A DNA stretch of 64,000 nucleotides from JAABTL01 sp964465355. Its GTDB lineage: Bacteria; Deinococcota; Deinococci; Deinococcales; Trueperaceae. Below the pieces are notes generated by a model that saw only the letters and a list, made by a program, of their open reading frames with translations, was not told the DNA's origin and did no database searches. Shown here one piece after another: positions 1 through 9,595 of this stretch. The stretch is taken from NCBI GenBank assembly GCA_964465355.1, contig CAYXJZ010000003.1:1-64000 (forward strand), written 5' to 3'. Numbering within the stretch: the stretch's first letter is position 1; each line of letters starts with the position of its first letter. The translations under genes and the position numbers were made by a program.

Positions 1-434
1 TCGTCCTCCACCATGTCCATCTTGTTCAGGAAGACCACGATGTAAGGAACACCGACCTGACGAGCAAGCAGGATGTGCTCACGCGTCTGCGGCATCGGAC
101 CATCAGCAGCGGAAACCACCAAGATGGCGCCGTCCATCTGCGCAGCACCAGTGATCATGTTCTTCACGTAATCCGCGTGCCCAGGGCAATCCACATGCGA
201 GTAATGCCGCGGCGCAGTCTGATACTCCACGTGCGAAGTGTTGATGGTGATGCCACGCGCCTTCTCTTCAGGCGCCTTGTCGATCTGATCGTACGACTGC
301 GTCACGATCGACGGATCAGCCGCAGCAGCCGTGAAAGTGATCGCAGCCGTCAGAGTCGTCTTCCCATGATCGACGTGACCGATCGTCCCGACGTTGACGT
401 GGGGCTTATTGCGTTCGAAGACAGCCTTCGCCAT
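1..434 (-). CDS. tuf: Elongation factor Tu (5' part, cut by window edge)
   Basis: GTPase that delivers aminoacyl-tRNA to the ribosomal A site. Only the first 144 codons are present; the gene runs off the left edge. Visible GTPase motifs are G1 GHVDHGKT (about residues 19-26), the switch I stretch ARGITIN (about 59-65), G3 DCPGH (82-86) and G4 NKMD (137-140). The ATG at 434 has GAGGAG nine bases upstream. A short hairpin (GGCCGCC/GGCGGCC, 458-474) lies in its leader. It is last in the rpsL-rpsG-fusA-tuf order, the usual str operon arrangement, 112 bases after fusA. Confidence 0.98.
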   Translation of the reverse strand, partial: MAKAVFERNKPHVNVGTIGHVDHGKTTLTAAITFTAAAADPSIVTQSYDQIDKAPEEKARGITINTSHVEYQTAPRHYSHVDCPGHADYVKNMITGAAQMDGAILVVSAADGPMPQTREHILLARQVGVPYIVVFLNKMDMVED

Positions 435-517
435 GTTCCCGTTCTCCTCGTTCCTTCGGCCGCCGCTGGCGGCCTTGTGCTATGTCGCTTGAGCCTATGT
501 GCCTGATAGAAGGGTGT

Positions 518-544
518 TTGTTCGGGGGACAGGCCCCCGAACAA
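518..544 (-). terminator. Strong hairpin between fusA and tuf (possible partial terminator)
   Basis: A perfect 11-bp inverted repeat, TTGTTCGGGGG / CCCCCGAACAA with a 5-nt loop, begins two bases after the fusA stop codon on the minus strand. No T-run follows, so it is a poor intrinsic terminator. It could partly reduce read-through, stabilise the fusA mRNA 3' end or mark processing before tuf. Role inferred from position only. Confidence 0.45.
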
Positions 545-546
545 CC

Positions 547-2619
<2,073 letters not shown>

Positions 2620-2639
2620 GATCGTCCGTCTCTCCGGCC

Positions 2640-3110
2640 CTACCAGCGGTAGTGGGCGTAAGCGCGGTTGGCCTCGGCCATGCGCTCGACATCTTCCTTC
2701 TTCTTCACGGCGCCACCACGACCGGCTGCAGCATCCATCAGCTCGCCCGCGACCCGCTCGACGGCGGTGCGTTCGGGACGGGCGTTGGAGGCCGCCACCA
2801 ACCAGCGCAGGCTCAGGCTCTGGCCGCGCCGGGGGCCCACTTCGATGGGCACCTGGTAGGTGGCGCCGCCGACACGCCTGCTGCGCACTTCGATGCGCGG
2901 GCGAACGTTGTCGACCGCCTGACGGAAGACCTTGAGGGGCTCGGAGCCGCTGCGATCCTGGATCAGGCGGCAGCTGGCGTAGAAGATGCGGCTGGCGAGG
3001 TTCTTCTTGCCATCGCGCATGAGCTTGTTCACGAAGGCCGTGACCGTGGTGTCGCTGTACACCAGGTCGGGCTCGAGCTTGCGGATCTCGGCTTTACGAC
3101 GACGCGCCAT
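2640..3110 (-). CDS. rpsG: 30S ribosomal protein S7
   Basis: Small-subunit assembly protein that binds the 3' major domain of 16S rRNA. The 156 aa product has the normal S7 length, begins MARRRKAEIRKLEPD and contains the conserved VRPRIEVRSRRVGGATYQVP and ARPERTAVERVAGELMDAA stretches; it ends RAYAHYRW. It starts 9 bases after rpsL and is followed by fusA after 20 bases. Order and spacing match the bacterial str operon. Confidence 0.98.
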   Translation of the reverse strand: MARRRKAEIRKLEPDLVYSDTTVTAFVNKLMRDGKKNLASRIFYASCRLIQDRSGSEPLKVFRQAVDNVRPRIEVRSRRVGGATYQVPIEVGPRRGQSLSLRWLVAASNARPERTAVERVAGELMDAAAGRGGAVKKKEDVERMAEANRAYAHYRW

Positions 3111-3119
3111 GTTCTACCT

Positions 3120-3512
<393 letters not shown>

Positions 3513-3725
3513 AACGATCAACTCCTTCTTGCGGCCGGACCCTCGGGGCCCACCGGCGTCCGTTCCCGAAGAACGGCTCGCCGGAGGATCGCTGCCCTCG
3601 GGCGAGGTGGAACCTGCTCGCGGTGTACGGGACTCGTCAGGCACGAAGATCGAACCATGGAGCAGCCGCGCAACCACACGCCCCCTGTCCCGAGCGTTGC
3701 CGGTCAGGGGGGCACAAACCTCCCG

Positions 3726-3755
3726 ATTCTAGTACGTGACGGGGTCTTCGCGCAA
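3726..3755 (-). promoter_or_regulatory. Candidate str operon promoter overlapping the purK stop codon
   Basis: On the minus strand TTGCGC (3750-3755) and TAGAAT (3726-3731) are separated by 18 bases. The TAG of the -10 box is the purK stop codon. It lies about 215 bases before the rpsL start, in the only sizeable gap upstream of rpsL. The -35 match is weak, so this is a prediction. Confidence 0.35.
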
Positions 3756-4931
3756 GGCCTGACGAGCAGAAACGACGCTGGCCACCGCCGCGTCGGCCGA
3801 TGTGGCCACGGCGCTCAGGTGGCCCATCTTGCGGCCCGCCCTGGCCTCCCCCTTGCCGTAGAGGTGCACCCGCACCTCCGGATGCCGCGCCATCGCAGCC
3901 GCCCAATCCGGCTCGCCCTTGGCCCACAGGTCGCCAAGGAGGTTGACCATGGCGCCTGGCGTCACCAGGCTCGGATCGCCCAGCGGCAGGCCGCAGACCG
4001 CCCTGAGCTGCTGCTCGAACTGATCCACCGAGCAGGCCTCGATGCTGATGTGCCCCGAGTTGTGCGGCCTTGGCGCCACCTCGTTCAGCCACAGCCGGCC
4101 ATCCCGGTCCAGGAAGAACTCGACGCAGGCCAGGCCGACCAGGTCAAGCCCGTCGGCCACCCTTGCGGCCAAGGCGACGGCCTGATCGGCCACGGCGGTG
4201 GACACGCGGGCGGGCACGACGGTGAGGTCGAGCACGTGGTGGCGGTGATGGTTCTCGAAGGGCGGGAAGGCCCTGGTCTGTCCGTCGCGTCCCCTGGCCA
4301 CCACCACGCTGAGCTCGGCAGCCAAGTCGACGAAGGCCTCCAGCACGCAGGGCTGGTCGGCTGCCAAGGCAAGGGCCTCGGCAGGCACGTCTCCCATGGC
4401 TGGGATGCGCACCTGGCCCTTGCCGTCGTAGCCGAAACCCGCCGTCTTCAGCACCGCCGGCCGACCGACCGCGGCCAAGGCCGGCGCCAGCTCCCGCGCT
4501 GCGTTCACCGCGCGGTGGGGCGGCAGGGGCAGGCCGAGCGCGGCCAAGGCGGCCTTCTCCCTACCTCGGTGCTGGGTGGCTTCGATCAGTTCGGGCGATG
4601 GCGACAGCGGGCGGCGGGCGGCGATCGCCTTGAGGGTGGCGAGCGGCAGGTTCTCGAACTCGACGGTGACGACCTGGGCGGCGGCGACGAAGCGCTCGAA
4701 GGCAGGTGCATCGTCGTAGGGCGCCACCACGGCGGTGTGCGCCAGGGCAAGCGCAGGGGCGCCAGGGACGTCCGACCACACCGCGAAGCGGTAGCCCATG
4801 CGCAACGCGGCCTGGCCCAACATCCTGCCCAGCTGGCCACCACCCACCACACCCACCGTGCCGCCAGGCAGCAGGGGGCCGTCGGGGCGGGGCCGGCCAT
4901 CGGCTGGACCCGTCGGCGCGCCAGAGCTCAT
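3729..4931 (-). CDS. purK: N5-carboxyaminoimidazole ribonucleotide synthase
   Basis: ATP-grasp enzyme of de novo purine synthesis that converts AIR, bicarbonate and ATP to N5-CAIR, the substrate of PurE. The 400 aa protein has an N-terminal nucleotide-binding loop (VGVVGGGQLGRML, about 26-38), a central ATP-grasp region (LKTAGFGYDGKGQVRI) and the metal-binding segment WLNEVAPRPHNSGH. The ATG overlaps the purE stop as ATGA (4928-4931), implying translational coupling. A short extra N-terminus rich in Gly and Pro precedes the fold. It is third in the sua5-purE-purK set. Confidence 0.96.
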   Translation of the reverse strand: MSSGAPTGPADGRPRPDGPLLPGGTVGVVGGGQLGRMLGQAALRMGYRFAVWSDVPGAPALALAHTAVVAPYDDAPAFERFVAAAQVVTVEFENLPLATLKAIAARRPLSPSPELIEATQHRGREKAALAALGLPLPPHRAVNAARELAPALAAVGRPAVLKTAGFGYDGKGQVRIPAMGDVPAEALALAADQPCVLEAFVDLAAELSVVVARGRDGQTRAFPPFENHHRHHVLDLTVVPARVSTAVADQAVALAARVADGLDLVGLACVEFFLDRDGRLWLNEVAPRPHNSGHISIEACSVDQFEQQLRAVCGLPLGDPSLVTPGAMVNLLGDLWAKGEPDWAAAMARHPEVRVHLYGKGEARAGRKMGHLSAVATSADAAVASVVSARQALREDPVTY

Positions 4932-5464
4932 GGTTCGAAGGGGTGCTCGGTGGGTAGCGGCGACGCAAGGGCGTCCTCGGCTCTGGCCGCCCGGTAGGCG
5001 TCGAGGCGAGCAGCCAGCGCAGGGTCCCGCAAGGCAAGGACGGCGGCCGCCAACAGAGCAGCGTTGGTGGCGCCGGCCTCGCCGATCGCCAGCGTGCCGA
5101 CCGGCACGCCCCTCGGCATCTGCACGATGGAGAGCAGGCTGTCGAGACCGCTGAGCGCTCGGCTGCTCACCGGCACCCCGAACACGGGCAGGCGCGTGTG
5201 GGCGGCCAGCATGCCTGGCAGGTGGGCGGCCCCGCCGGCGCCGGCGATGATGACCTGCACCCCGCGACCAGCGGCGGCTGCACCGACCTGGGCGAGGCGC
5301 TCAGGCGTGCGGTGGGCGCTGACGACGGCGCAGCCGTGCTCCACGCCCAACTCGGTGAGCAGGCGGTCTGCCTCCGCCATGGTGGGCCAATCGGAGCGAC
5401 TGCCCATCAGCACGAGCACCTGGGGCCAGCGGGTCTGCTCCATGTCCATGTCGCTCGAGCTCAC
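4928..5464 (-). CDS. purE: N5-carboxyaminoimidazole ribonucleotide mutase
   Basis: Class I PurE, which moves the carboxylate of N5-CAIR to C4 to give CAIR in purine synthesis. The 178 aa protein shows the family signatures MGSRSDWPTM, VVSAHRTPERL, AGAGGAAHLPGMLAAHT and VQMPRGVPVGTLAIG. It overlaps the preceding sua5 gene by ATGA (5461-5464) and the following purK by ATGA (4928-4931), so all three should be translated as a coupled unit. Presence of PurK supports the bacterial two-step carboxylation route. Confidence 0.97.
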   Translation of the reverse strand: MSSSDMDMEQTRWPQVLVLMGSRSDWPTMAEADRLLTELGVEHGCAVVSAHRTPERLAQVGAAAAGRGVQVIIAGAGGAAHLPGMLAAHTRLPVFGVPVSSRALSGLDSLLSIVQMPRGVPVGTLAIGEAGATNAALLAAAVLALRDPALAARLDAYRAARAEDALASPLPTEHPFEP

Positions 5465-6465
5465 GGGACCTCCTCTGCTTGGGCGGCCGGCGTGGAGGCG
5501 CGCCTCAGGCGATCAGCCAGCGCCGCCCAGGCGGGGTCCTCCGGCAAGGCCTCCACCCAGATGGCGGGGGCAGCGGCCGCGTCCAGCTCCCTGAGCGCAG
5601 CGTACAGCCGGTGGGCCGCCTCGCCTGGCGCGTCGGGCAGCCGCAGCCACGGTCCCCTTCGGCCTCCTGGTGCCGGCCTTCGCGCCAGCACCGCCACCTC
5701 GTCAGGCGCACCGTCGGCCTCACCGAGGCCCACCAGTCGGGTGGGCGTGCGCGGCGCGTAATGGCTGTCGAGGGTTCCGGGTGCAGCCGCGCCTTGCCGC
5801 TTGCCTAGATCGACGGCCGGCTGCACCCCGCCGAGCACCTCGGTCAGGGCCGCCAGGTCGACACCGCCCAGCCTGCGCACCAGCGGCGTCCCGCTGCTCA
5901 GGTCCACGATGGTCGACTCGATGCCGACCTGGCAGGCACCGCCGTCGAGCAGGAGCAGATCATCGGCACCGGGCGCGGAGCTCAGGTCATCGACCACATG
6001 GCCCGCCGTGGTGGGGCTGATGCGACCGAAGCGGTTGGCCGACGGAGCGGCCACGCCCTCGCCGAAGGCCTGCAGCAGCGCCTGCGCGACTGGGTGGGCC
6101 GGCACCCGAAGGGCCACCGTCGGCAGGCCTCCATCGCCGCCATCCAACGCCGGTGATCGCCGCAGCACCAGCGTCAAGGGTCCTGGCCAGAAGGCCCGTG
6201 CGAGGCGCGTGGCCGTGTCTGGCACGCGGTCGACCCAGGGGGCCAGGTCGGCGCCGACGGGCAGGTGCACGATGAGTGGATGGTCGGCCGGTCTGCCCTT
6301 CATCCTGTACACCTTGGCCACAGCCTCGGCGGAGCGGGCGGCGGCGCCGAGGCCATAGACGGTCTCGGTCGGGAAGGCCACCAGTCCACCCGCGCGCCAG
6401 TGCACGGCCGCCTCGGTGGCGGCTGCCTCGATCTGGCTTGGGTTGTGGGCGGGAAGGACGCGCAC
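5461..6465 (-). CDS. tsaC: L-threonylcarbamoyladenylate synthase (Sua5 type)
   Basis: Makes threonylcarbamoyl-AMP from Thr, bicarbonate and ATP for the t6A37 modification of ANN-decoding tRNAs. The 334 aa product has the YrdC fold at the N-terminus (GGLVAFPTETVYGLG, KVYRMKGRPADHPL, FWPGPLTLV, PSANRFGRISPTTA) and a C-terminal Sua5 domain, matching the long Sua5 form rather than short TsaC. The GTG at 6465 has AGGA upstream and a TAGGAT -10-like box at 6474-6479, eight bases before the start. A longer in-frame ATG start would add an unrelated basic extension. First gene of the coupled sua5-purE-purK unit. Confidence 0.93.
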   Translation of the reverse strand: MRVLPAHNPSQIEAAATEAAVHWRAGGLVAFPTETVYGLGAAARSAEAVAKVYRMKGRPADHPLIVHLPVGADLAPWVDRVPDTATRLARAFWPGPLTLVLRRSPALDGGDGGLPTVALRVPAHPVAQALLQAFGEGVAAPSANRFGRISPTTAGHVVDDLSSAPGADDLLLLDGGACQVGIESTIVDLSSGTPLVRRLGGVDLAALTEVLGGVQPAVDLGKRQGAAAPGTLDSHYAPRTPTRLVGLGEADGAPDEVAVLARRPAPGGRRGPWLRLPDAPGEAAHRLYAALRELDAAAAPAIWVEALPEDPAWAALADRLRRASTPAAQAEEVP

Positions 6466-6523
6466 GGCTGGCCATCCTAGCCCGGCCCGGCGGCCCTTGG
6501 CCGCGGTTGCGGTAGCATCCGGT

Positions 6524-6820
6524 GTGTTTGGCCTCTTCCGCCGCCAGGATCCACGCTTCCGCGACGACGAGCATGCCTTGTGGGCCATGGTGCGCACCAG
6601 CAAGAACGGCGAGATCATCCGGGTGCGGCTGTCCAAGGCCAGCGAGATGAGCGCCGTCGGCAACGGCTATTTCGTCCGCAAGGTGCTGGTGGGCTCCAAG
6701 ACATTGGACCAGGCGGTGCTCGAGGTGACCACCACCCGCAGCCACAAGGTGACCGTGGCCGCCATCGACGGCGGTGAGCTCCTGCCTGTGCGGGAGTGGC
6801 AGCAGCACGAGGTTCCCTGA
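6524..6820 (+). CDS. Conserved-looking small protein of unknown function
   Basis: A 98 aa soluble protein I do not recognise. It begins VFGLFRRQDPRFRDDEHALW, has a basic beta-rich centre (GEIIRVRLSKASEM, GYFVRKVLVG) and ends GGELLPVREWQQHEVP. GTG start chosen because TAGCAT (6513-6518) lies five bases upstream, the leaderless arrangement seen repeatedly in this window. It is divergent from sua5 and ends immediately before the promoter-like box of the ArsR-type gene. No signal peptide or membrane segment. Confidence 0.75.
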   Translation: MFGLFRRQDPRFRDDEHALWAMVRTSKNGEIIRVRLSKASEMSAVGNGYFVRKVLVGSKTLDQAVLEVTTTRSHKVTVAAIDGGELLPVREWQQHEVP

Positions 6821-6838
6821 TAGCATCGGCGTAGACCG

Positions 6839-7906
6839 ATGGATTCCGAGCAGATCCTCACCTTCCGAGCCCCAGCGCGCGGTGACGACCGCGTCGAGGC
6901 GGTGGTCTCCCCCGTCCTCGAGCTGATCTATGCCGCCTACTTCCTGCAGCGGCGCGGCGCGAACCCGCCGGGCAGCGGCCATCGGCCGGCCTGGCTCACC
7001 GCCCTCAACCAGACGGCCCCGGCTGCGCTCGAGCAGATGGCCGGCTTCTGGAAGGCCCTCGGTCTCGATCAACCCGGCGTCGAGTCCTTCGTCCTCGCCG
7101 CCCGCTACGGCTACGTGCGCGACGCCGATCCCGGTCGCTGGCTGGACGACATGCCGAGGCTGGCCCAGCGGGCGCTGGCCGAGCCGCTTGACGGCCACGA
7201 GGACGACCCCTCTTCCAGCAAGATCGCCGAGCGGCTCGGCCTGCTGGCCGATCCGGCCGCCAGCCAGGCGTGGGCCGCCGCCTACCGCGAGCTTTGGCAG
7301 GCCTTGGCGCCCTTCTGGGCGCAGGAGGGCGCGCCGGTCGCCAGGGCGGCGGCTGAGTCCTTCAGGCAACAGTTCCAGGCCAGCGGTGATGTGGTGTCCG
7401 CCCTGCCCGCCTACCATCACGTGCGCTTCGAGGCCTCCACCCACGCCGTGCGCAGGGCCGAGGCCGAGGGCCGTCTGGTGGTCGTGCCGCTGGCCTTGGC
7501 GGTGGCGGGGGGCTTCCACTTCGACGTCGACGAGGTGCTCTACATCGGCTTCGGCCTCATGACCGAGAGCGTGCACCATCGCACCGTGACCCAGGTCAGC
7601 GAGGTCGCCCAGCGCATGAAGGCCCTGGCCGATCCGACCCGCGCCACCTTGCTCGCCCTCATCGGCCGCTTCTCCGGCCTGCAGTTCACGGTAGGCGACC
7701 TGGCGGTGCAGCTGGGGGTCAGCCAGCCGACGGTGAGCGGCCATCTGCGGCTGCTTCGGGAGGCCGGACTGGTGCGGCTGGAGAAGCGCGGCAACAAGTC
7801 CTTCCACGAGATCGATGCCGAGGCCTTGAAGACGCTGCTGCGCTCCTTCGAGCGGGCCGTGTTGGAAGGTCCAGGCGATGAGTCGGAGCCCAACAAGGAT
7901 AGGTAG
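6839..7906 (+). CDS. ArsR-family transcriptional regulator with large N-terminal domain
   Basis: The 355 aa protein has a C-terminal winged helix (about residues 255-345) with the ArsR pattern MKALADPTRATLLALI, then LGVSQPTVSGHLRLLREAGL as the recognition region. The metal-binding ELCVCDL motif of metal-sensing ArsR proteins is absent; FTVGDLAVQLG stands in its place, so metal sensing is unlikely. The first 230 or so residues are a domain I do not recognise, perhaps a ligand sensor. TAGCAT (6821-6826) lies 12 bases before the ATG. The stop codon is inside the first of two inverted repeats (7899-7945) that overlap the next promoter, so this protein is the natural candidate to bind them. Confidence 0.85.
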   Translation: MDSEQILTFRAPARGDDRVEAVVSPVLELIYAAYFLQRRGANPPGSGHRPAWLTALNQTAPAALEQMAGFWKALGLDQPGVESFVLAARYGYVRDADPGRWLDDMPRLAQRALAEPLDGHEDDPSSSKIAERLGLLADPAASQAWAAAYRELWQALAPFWAQEGAPVARAAAESFRQQFQASGDVVSALPAYHHVRFEASTHAVRRAEAEGRLVVVPLALAVAGGFHFDVDEVLYIGFGLMTESVHHRTVTQVSEVAQRMKALADPTRATLLALIGRFSGLQFTVGDLAVQLGVSQPTVSGHLRLLREAGLVRLEKRGNKSFHEIDAEALKTLLRSFERAVLEGPGDESEPNKDR

Positions 7907-7945
7907 GACCCTATTCCCGCTTGACATTGATAGGGATGTGCCTAT
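7899..7945. promoter_or_regulatory. Tandem operator-like inverted repeats ATAGG-N6-CCTAT
   Basis: Two exact copies of ATAGG-N6-CCTAT occur at 7899-7914 and 7930-7945. Their centres are 31 bases apart, close to three helical turns, so bound dimers would sit on the same face. The first covers the stop codon of the ArsR-type gene; the second fills the spacer between the -35 and -10 boxes of the next promoter. Binding by the adjacent regulator is inferred. Confidence 0.65.
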
Positions 7946-7950
7946 ACACT
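7921..7950 (+). promoter_or_regulatory. Strong sigma-70-type promoter
   Basis: TTGACA at 7921-7926 is followed by TATACA at 7943-7948 (16-base spacer) or TACACT at 7945-7950 (18-base spacer). This is among the best promoter matches in the window. It overlaps the second operator-like repeat and should drive the short peptide gene at 7968. Confidence 0.75.
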
Positions 7951-7967
7951 CTGGGTGGAGGTCGCCC

Positions 7968-8051
7968 ATGTGGAGCAACGACGCCCTGATCCGATGGTTG
8001 GCCGAAGCGAAGCTCGGTGAGCTGCGCAGAGGCCGCCGCACCCGCCACTGA
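7968..8051 (+). CDS. Putative 27-aa peptide or leader ORF
   Basis: ATG at 7968 has GGAGG seven bases upstream and opens a 27-codon frame. The peptide starts MWSNDALIRWLAEAKLGEL and ends in a basic tail, RRGRRTRH; tryptophans are at positions 2 and 10. It sits alone between a strong operator-bearing promoter and two stable hairpins, with tldD and its own promoter downstream. It could be a regulatory leader peptide, a small effector or a substrate of the neighbouring TldD/PmbA protease. Not a recognised family; translation is predicted only from the ribosome-binding site and context. Confidence 0.5.
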   Translation: MWSNDALIRWLAEAKLGELRRGRRTRH

Positions 8052-8057
8052 ACCCAC

Positions 8058-8138
8058 CTCGCAGGCGTGAGGCACGCGTCTGCGAGAGCCAACCCCCAGG
8101 TTGGACGTGCTCGGCCACACGACTGGCCGAGCACGTCC
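8058..8138 (+). terminator. Structured 3' end with 14-bp terminator hairpin
   Basis: Hairpin one pairs CTCGCAGGCGTG (8058-8069) with CACGC and CTGCGAG (8073-8086) with a two-base bulge. Hairpin two is a perfect 14-bp stem GGACGTGCTCGGCC (8103-8116) with its complement at 8125-8138 and an 8-nt loop. A weaker CCAAC/GTTGG pairing (8089-8104) would compete with the foot of hairpin two. Little T-run follows. Together with the promoter this defines a transcript of about 185 nt. Confidence 0.7.
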
Positions 8139-8197
8139 CTTGATTGGCCCACCCAGCGAACAGTCGCCTTCATCGGTGGTCTGCTATGCTCGGCGGC

Positions 8198-9595
8198 ATG
8201 CTCAACGCAGACACCTATACGACGCTGTTGGCCGACGCCAAGCGAGGTGGCGCAGACTTCGCCGAGATCTACCTGGAGAGATGGCGCAGACGCGCCCTGA
8301 GAGCCATCGACGGGCGCATCGAGGAAGCCAACAGCTCCATCCAACGAGGCGCCGGCCTTCGCTTGTTCTTCGGTACGGATGTGGTCTACGGCTACACCAA
8401 CGACCTCTCTGACAGCGCCTTGGCCGAGCTCGTGCGAACCCTCGTCGAACTGCGCGGCGAAGCCGGTCGACCCGACGCCGGGGGCCGTGGCGGCCTCGAC
8501 CTGCGGCGCCCCGCTCCCCTGCCCGACCCGCATGAGCCCAAGGTGCGTTTCGACCAGCACGACAAGGCATGGCGCTTGGAACGCCTACGGGAGCTGGACG
8601 CAGGCGCCCGCATCGCGGCGGAGGTCAAGCAGGTCGAAGCCCGCCTCCTGGAGTGGGAGCAGGACGTCACGGTGGTCAACAGCGACGGCCTGTGGGTCGA
8701 CGACCGACGCGTCCGCACCAGGTTGGTCGGGCAGGTCATCGCCAGCGACGGCGCCGAGACACAGACCGGCCATCATGGGCCGGGTCTGTCCGTCGGTCTC
8801 GAACTGCTCGACGACCACCCCCCAGCCGAGATCGGCCGCAAAGCGGCGGAACAGGCCATGGTCAACCTGAGGGCTCGCAAGGCCCCTGCCGGCACCATGC
8901 CGGTGGTCATCGGCAACGCCTTCGGTGGCGTCATCTTCCACGAAGCACTCGGCCACCTCCTGGAGACCACCTCGGTCGCCCGCAACGCCTCTGCCCTTGC
9001 AGGCAAGCTGGGGCAGACCGTCGCCAGCCCGGTGGTCACCTACGTCGATGACGGCACCACCGCTCATGGCTGGGGCTCGTCACGCTTCGACGACGAAGGC
9101 ATGGCCACCGAACGCACCGTGTTGATTCGCGACGGGGTGTTGGAGAGCTACATGGTCGACCGCTGGGGCAGCCTCAAGACCGGCTACCGCCCCACCGGCT
9201 CCGGTCGGCGCCAGGACTACACCTTCGCGCCCACCTCGCGCATGCGCAACACCTTCCTGCAGGCAGGTGACACCCCCAAGGACGACCTGTTCGCTGGCAT
9301 CGAACTCGGCCTCTACGCCAAGACCATGGGCGGCGGCCAGGTGCGGCCGGGGTCAGGGGAGTACAACTTCGCCGTCAACGAGGGCTACATGATCCGTGAC
9401 GGCCAGGTGGCGGAGCCCGTGCGCGGCGCCATGCTGCTCGGCAAGGGACCGGACACCATCATGAAGATCGCTGCCGTGAGCGACGATCTCAGCACGGCGC
9501 CGGGCATGTGCGGCTCCTACTCCGGCTCCGTCCCCACCGAGGTGGGCCAGCCCCACATCCTCGTGAGCGAGATCGTCGTAGGAGGCGAGGCATGA
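8198..9595 (+). CDS. tldD: Metalloprotease TldD
   Basis: Catalytic subunit of the TldD/TldE (PmbA) heterodimer, a zinc protease that degrades short or unfolded peptides and matures some modified peptides such as microcin B17. The 465 aa protein carries the metal-binding HEALGH motif (codons near 8938-8960) followed by LLETTSVARN, and the C-terminal GSYSGSVPTEVGQPHILVSE region. The ATG at 8198 is preceded by TATGCT (8185-8190) with a 7-base gap, indicating a leaderless mRNA; upstream in-frame starts would extend it through the promoter. It overlaps pmbA by ATGA (9592-9595). Confidence 0.95.
   Translation: MLNADTYTTLLADAKRGGADFAEIYLERWRRRALRAIDGRIEEANSSIQRGAGLRLFFGTDVVYGYTNDLSDSALAELVRTLVELRGEAGRPDAGGRGGLDLRRPAPLPDPHEPKVRFDQHDKAWRLERLRELDAGARIAAEVKQVEARLLEWEQDVTVVNSDGLWVDDRRVRTRLVGQVIASDGAETQTGHHGPGLSVGLELLDDHPPAEIGRKAAEQAMVNLRARKAPAGTMPVVIGNAFGGVIFHEALGHLLETTSVARNASALAGKLGQTVASPVVTYVDDGTTAHGWGSSRFDDEGMATERTVLIRDGVLESYMVDRWGSLKTGYRPTGSGRRQDYTFAPTSRMRNTFLQAGDTPKDDLFAGIELGLYAKTMGGGQVRPGSGEYNFAVNEGYMIRDGQVAEPVRGAMLLGKGPDTIMKIAAVSDDLSTAPGMCGSYSGSVPTEVGQPHILVSEIVVGGEA

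Noticed and set aside
7968..8051. 27-codon ORF as a trp attenuator leader (it has two Trp codons)
   Set aside because: The Trp codons are near the start and not adjacent, and no tryptophan gene follows; tldD has its own promoter.
5987..8560. Minus-strand open frame of 857 codons spanning sua5, the ArsR-type gene and tldD
   Set aside because: It crosses several genes and promoters and carries shadow-type composition.
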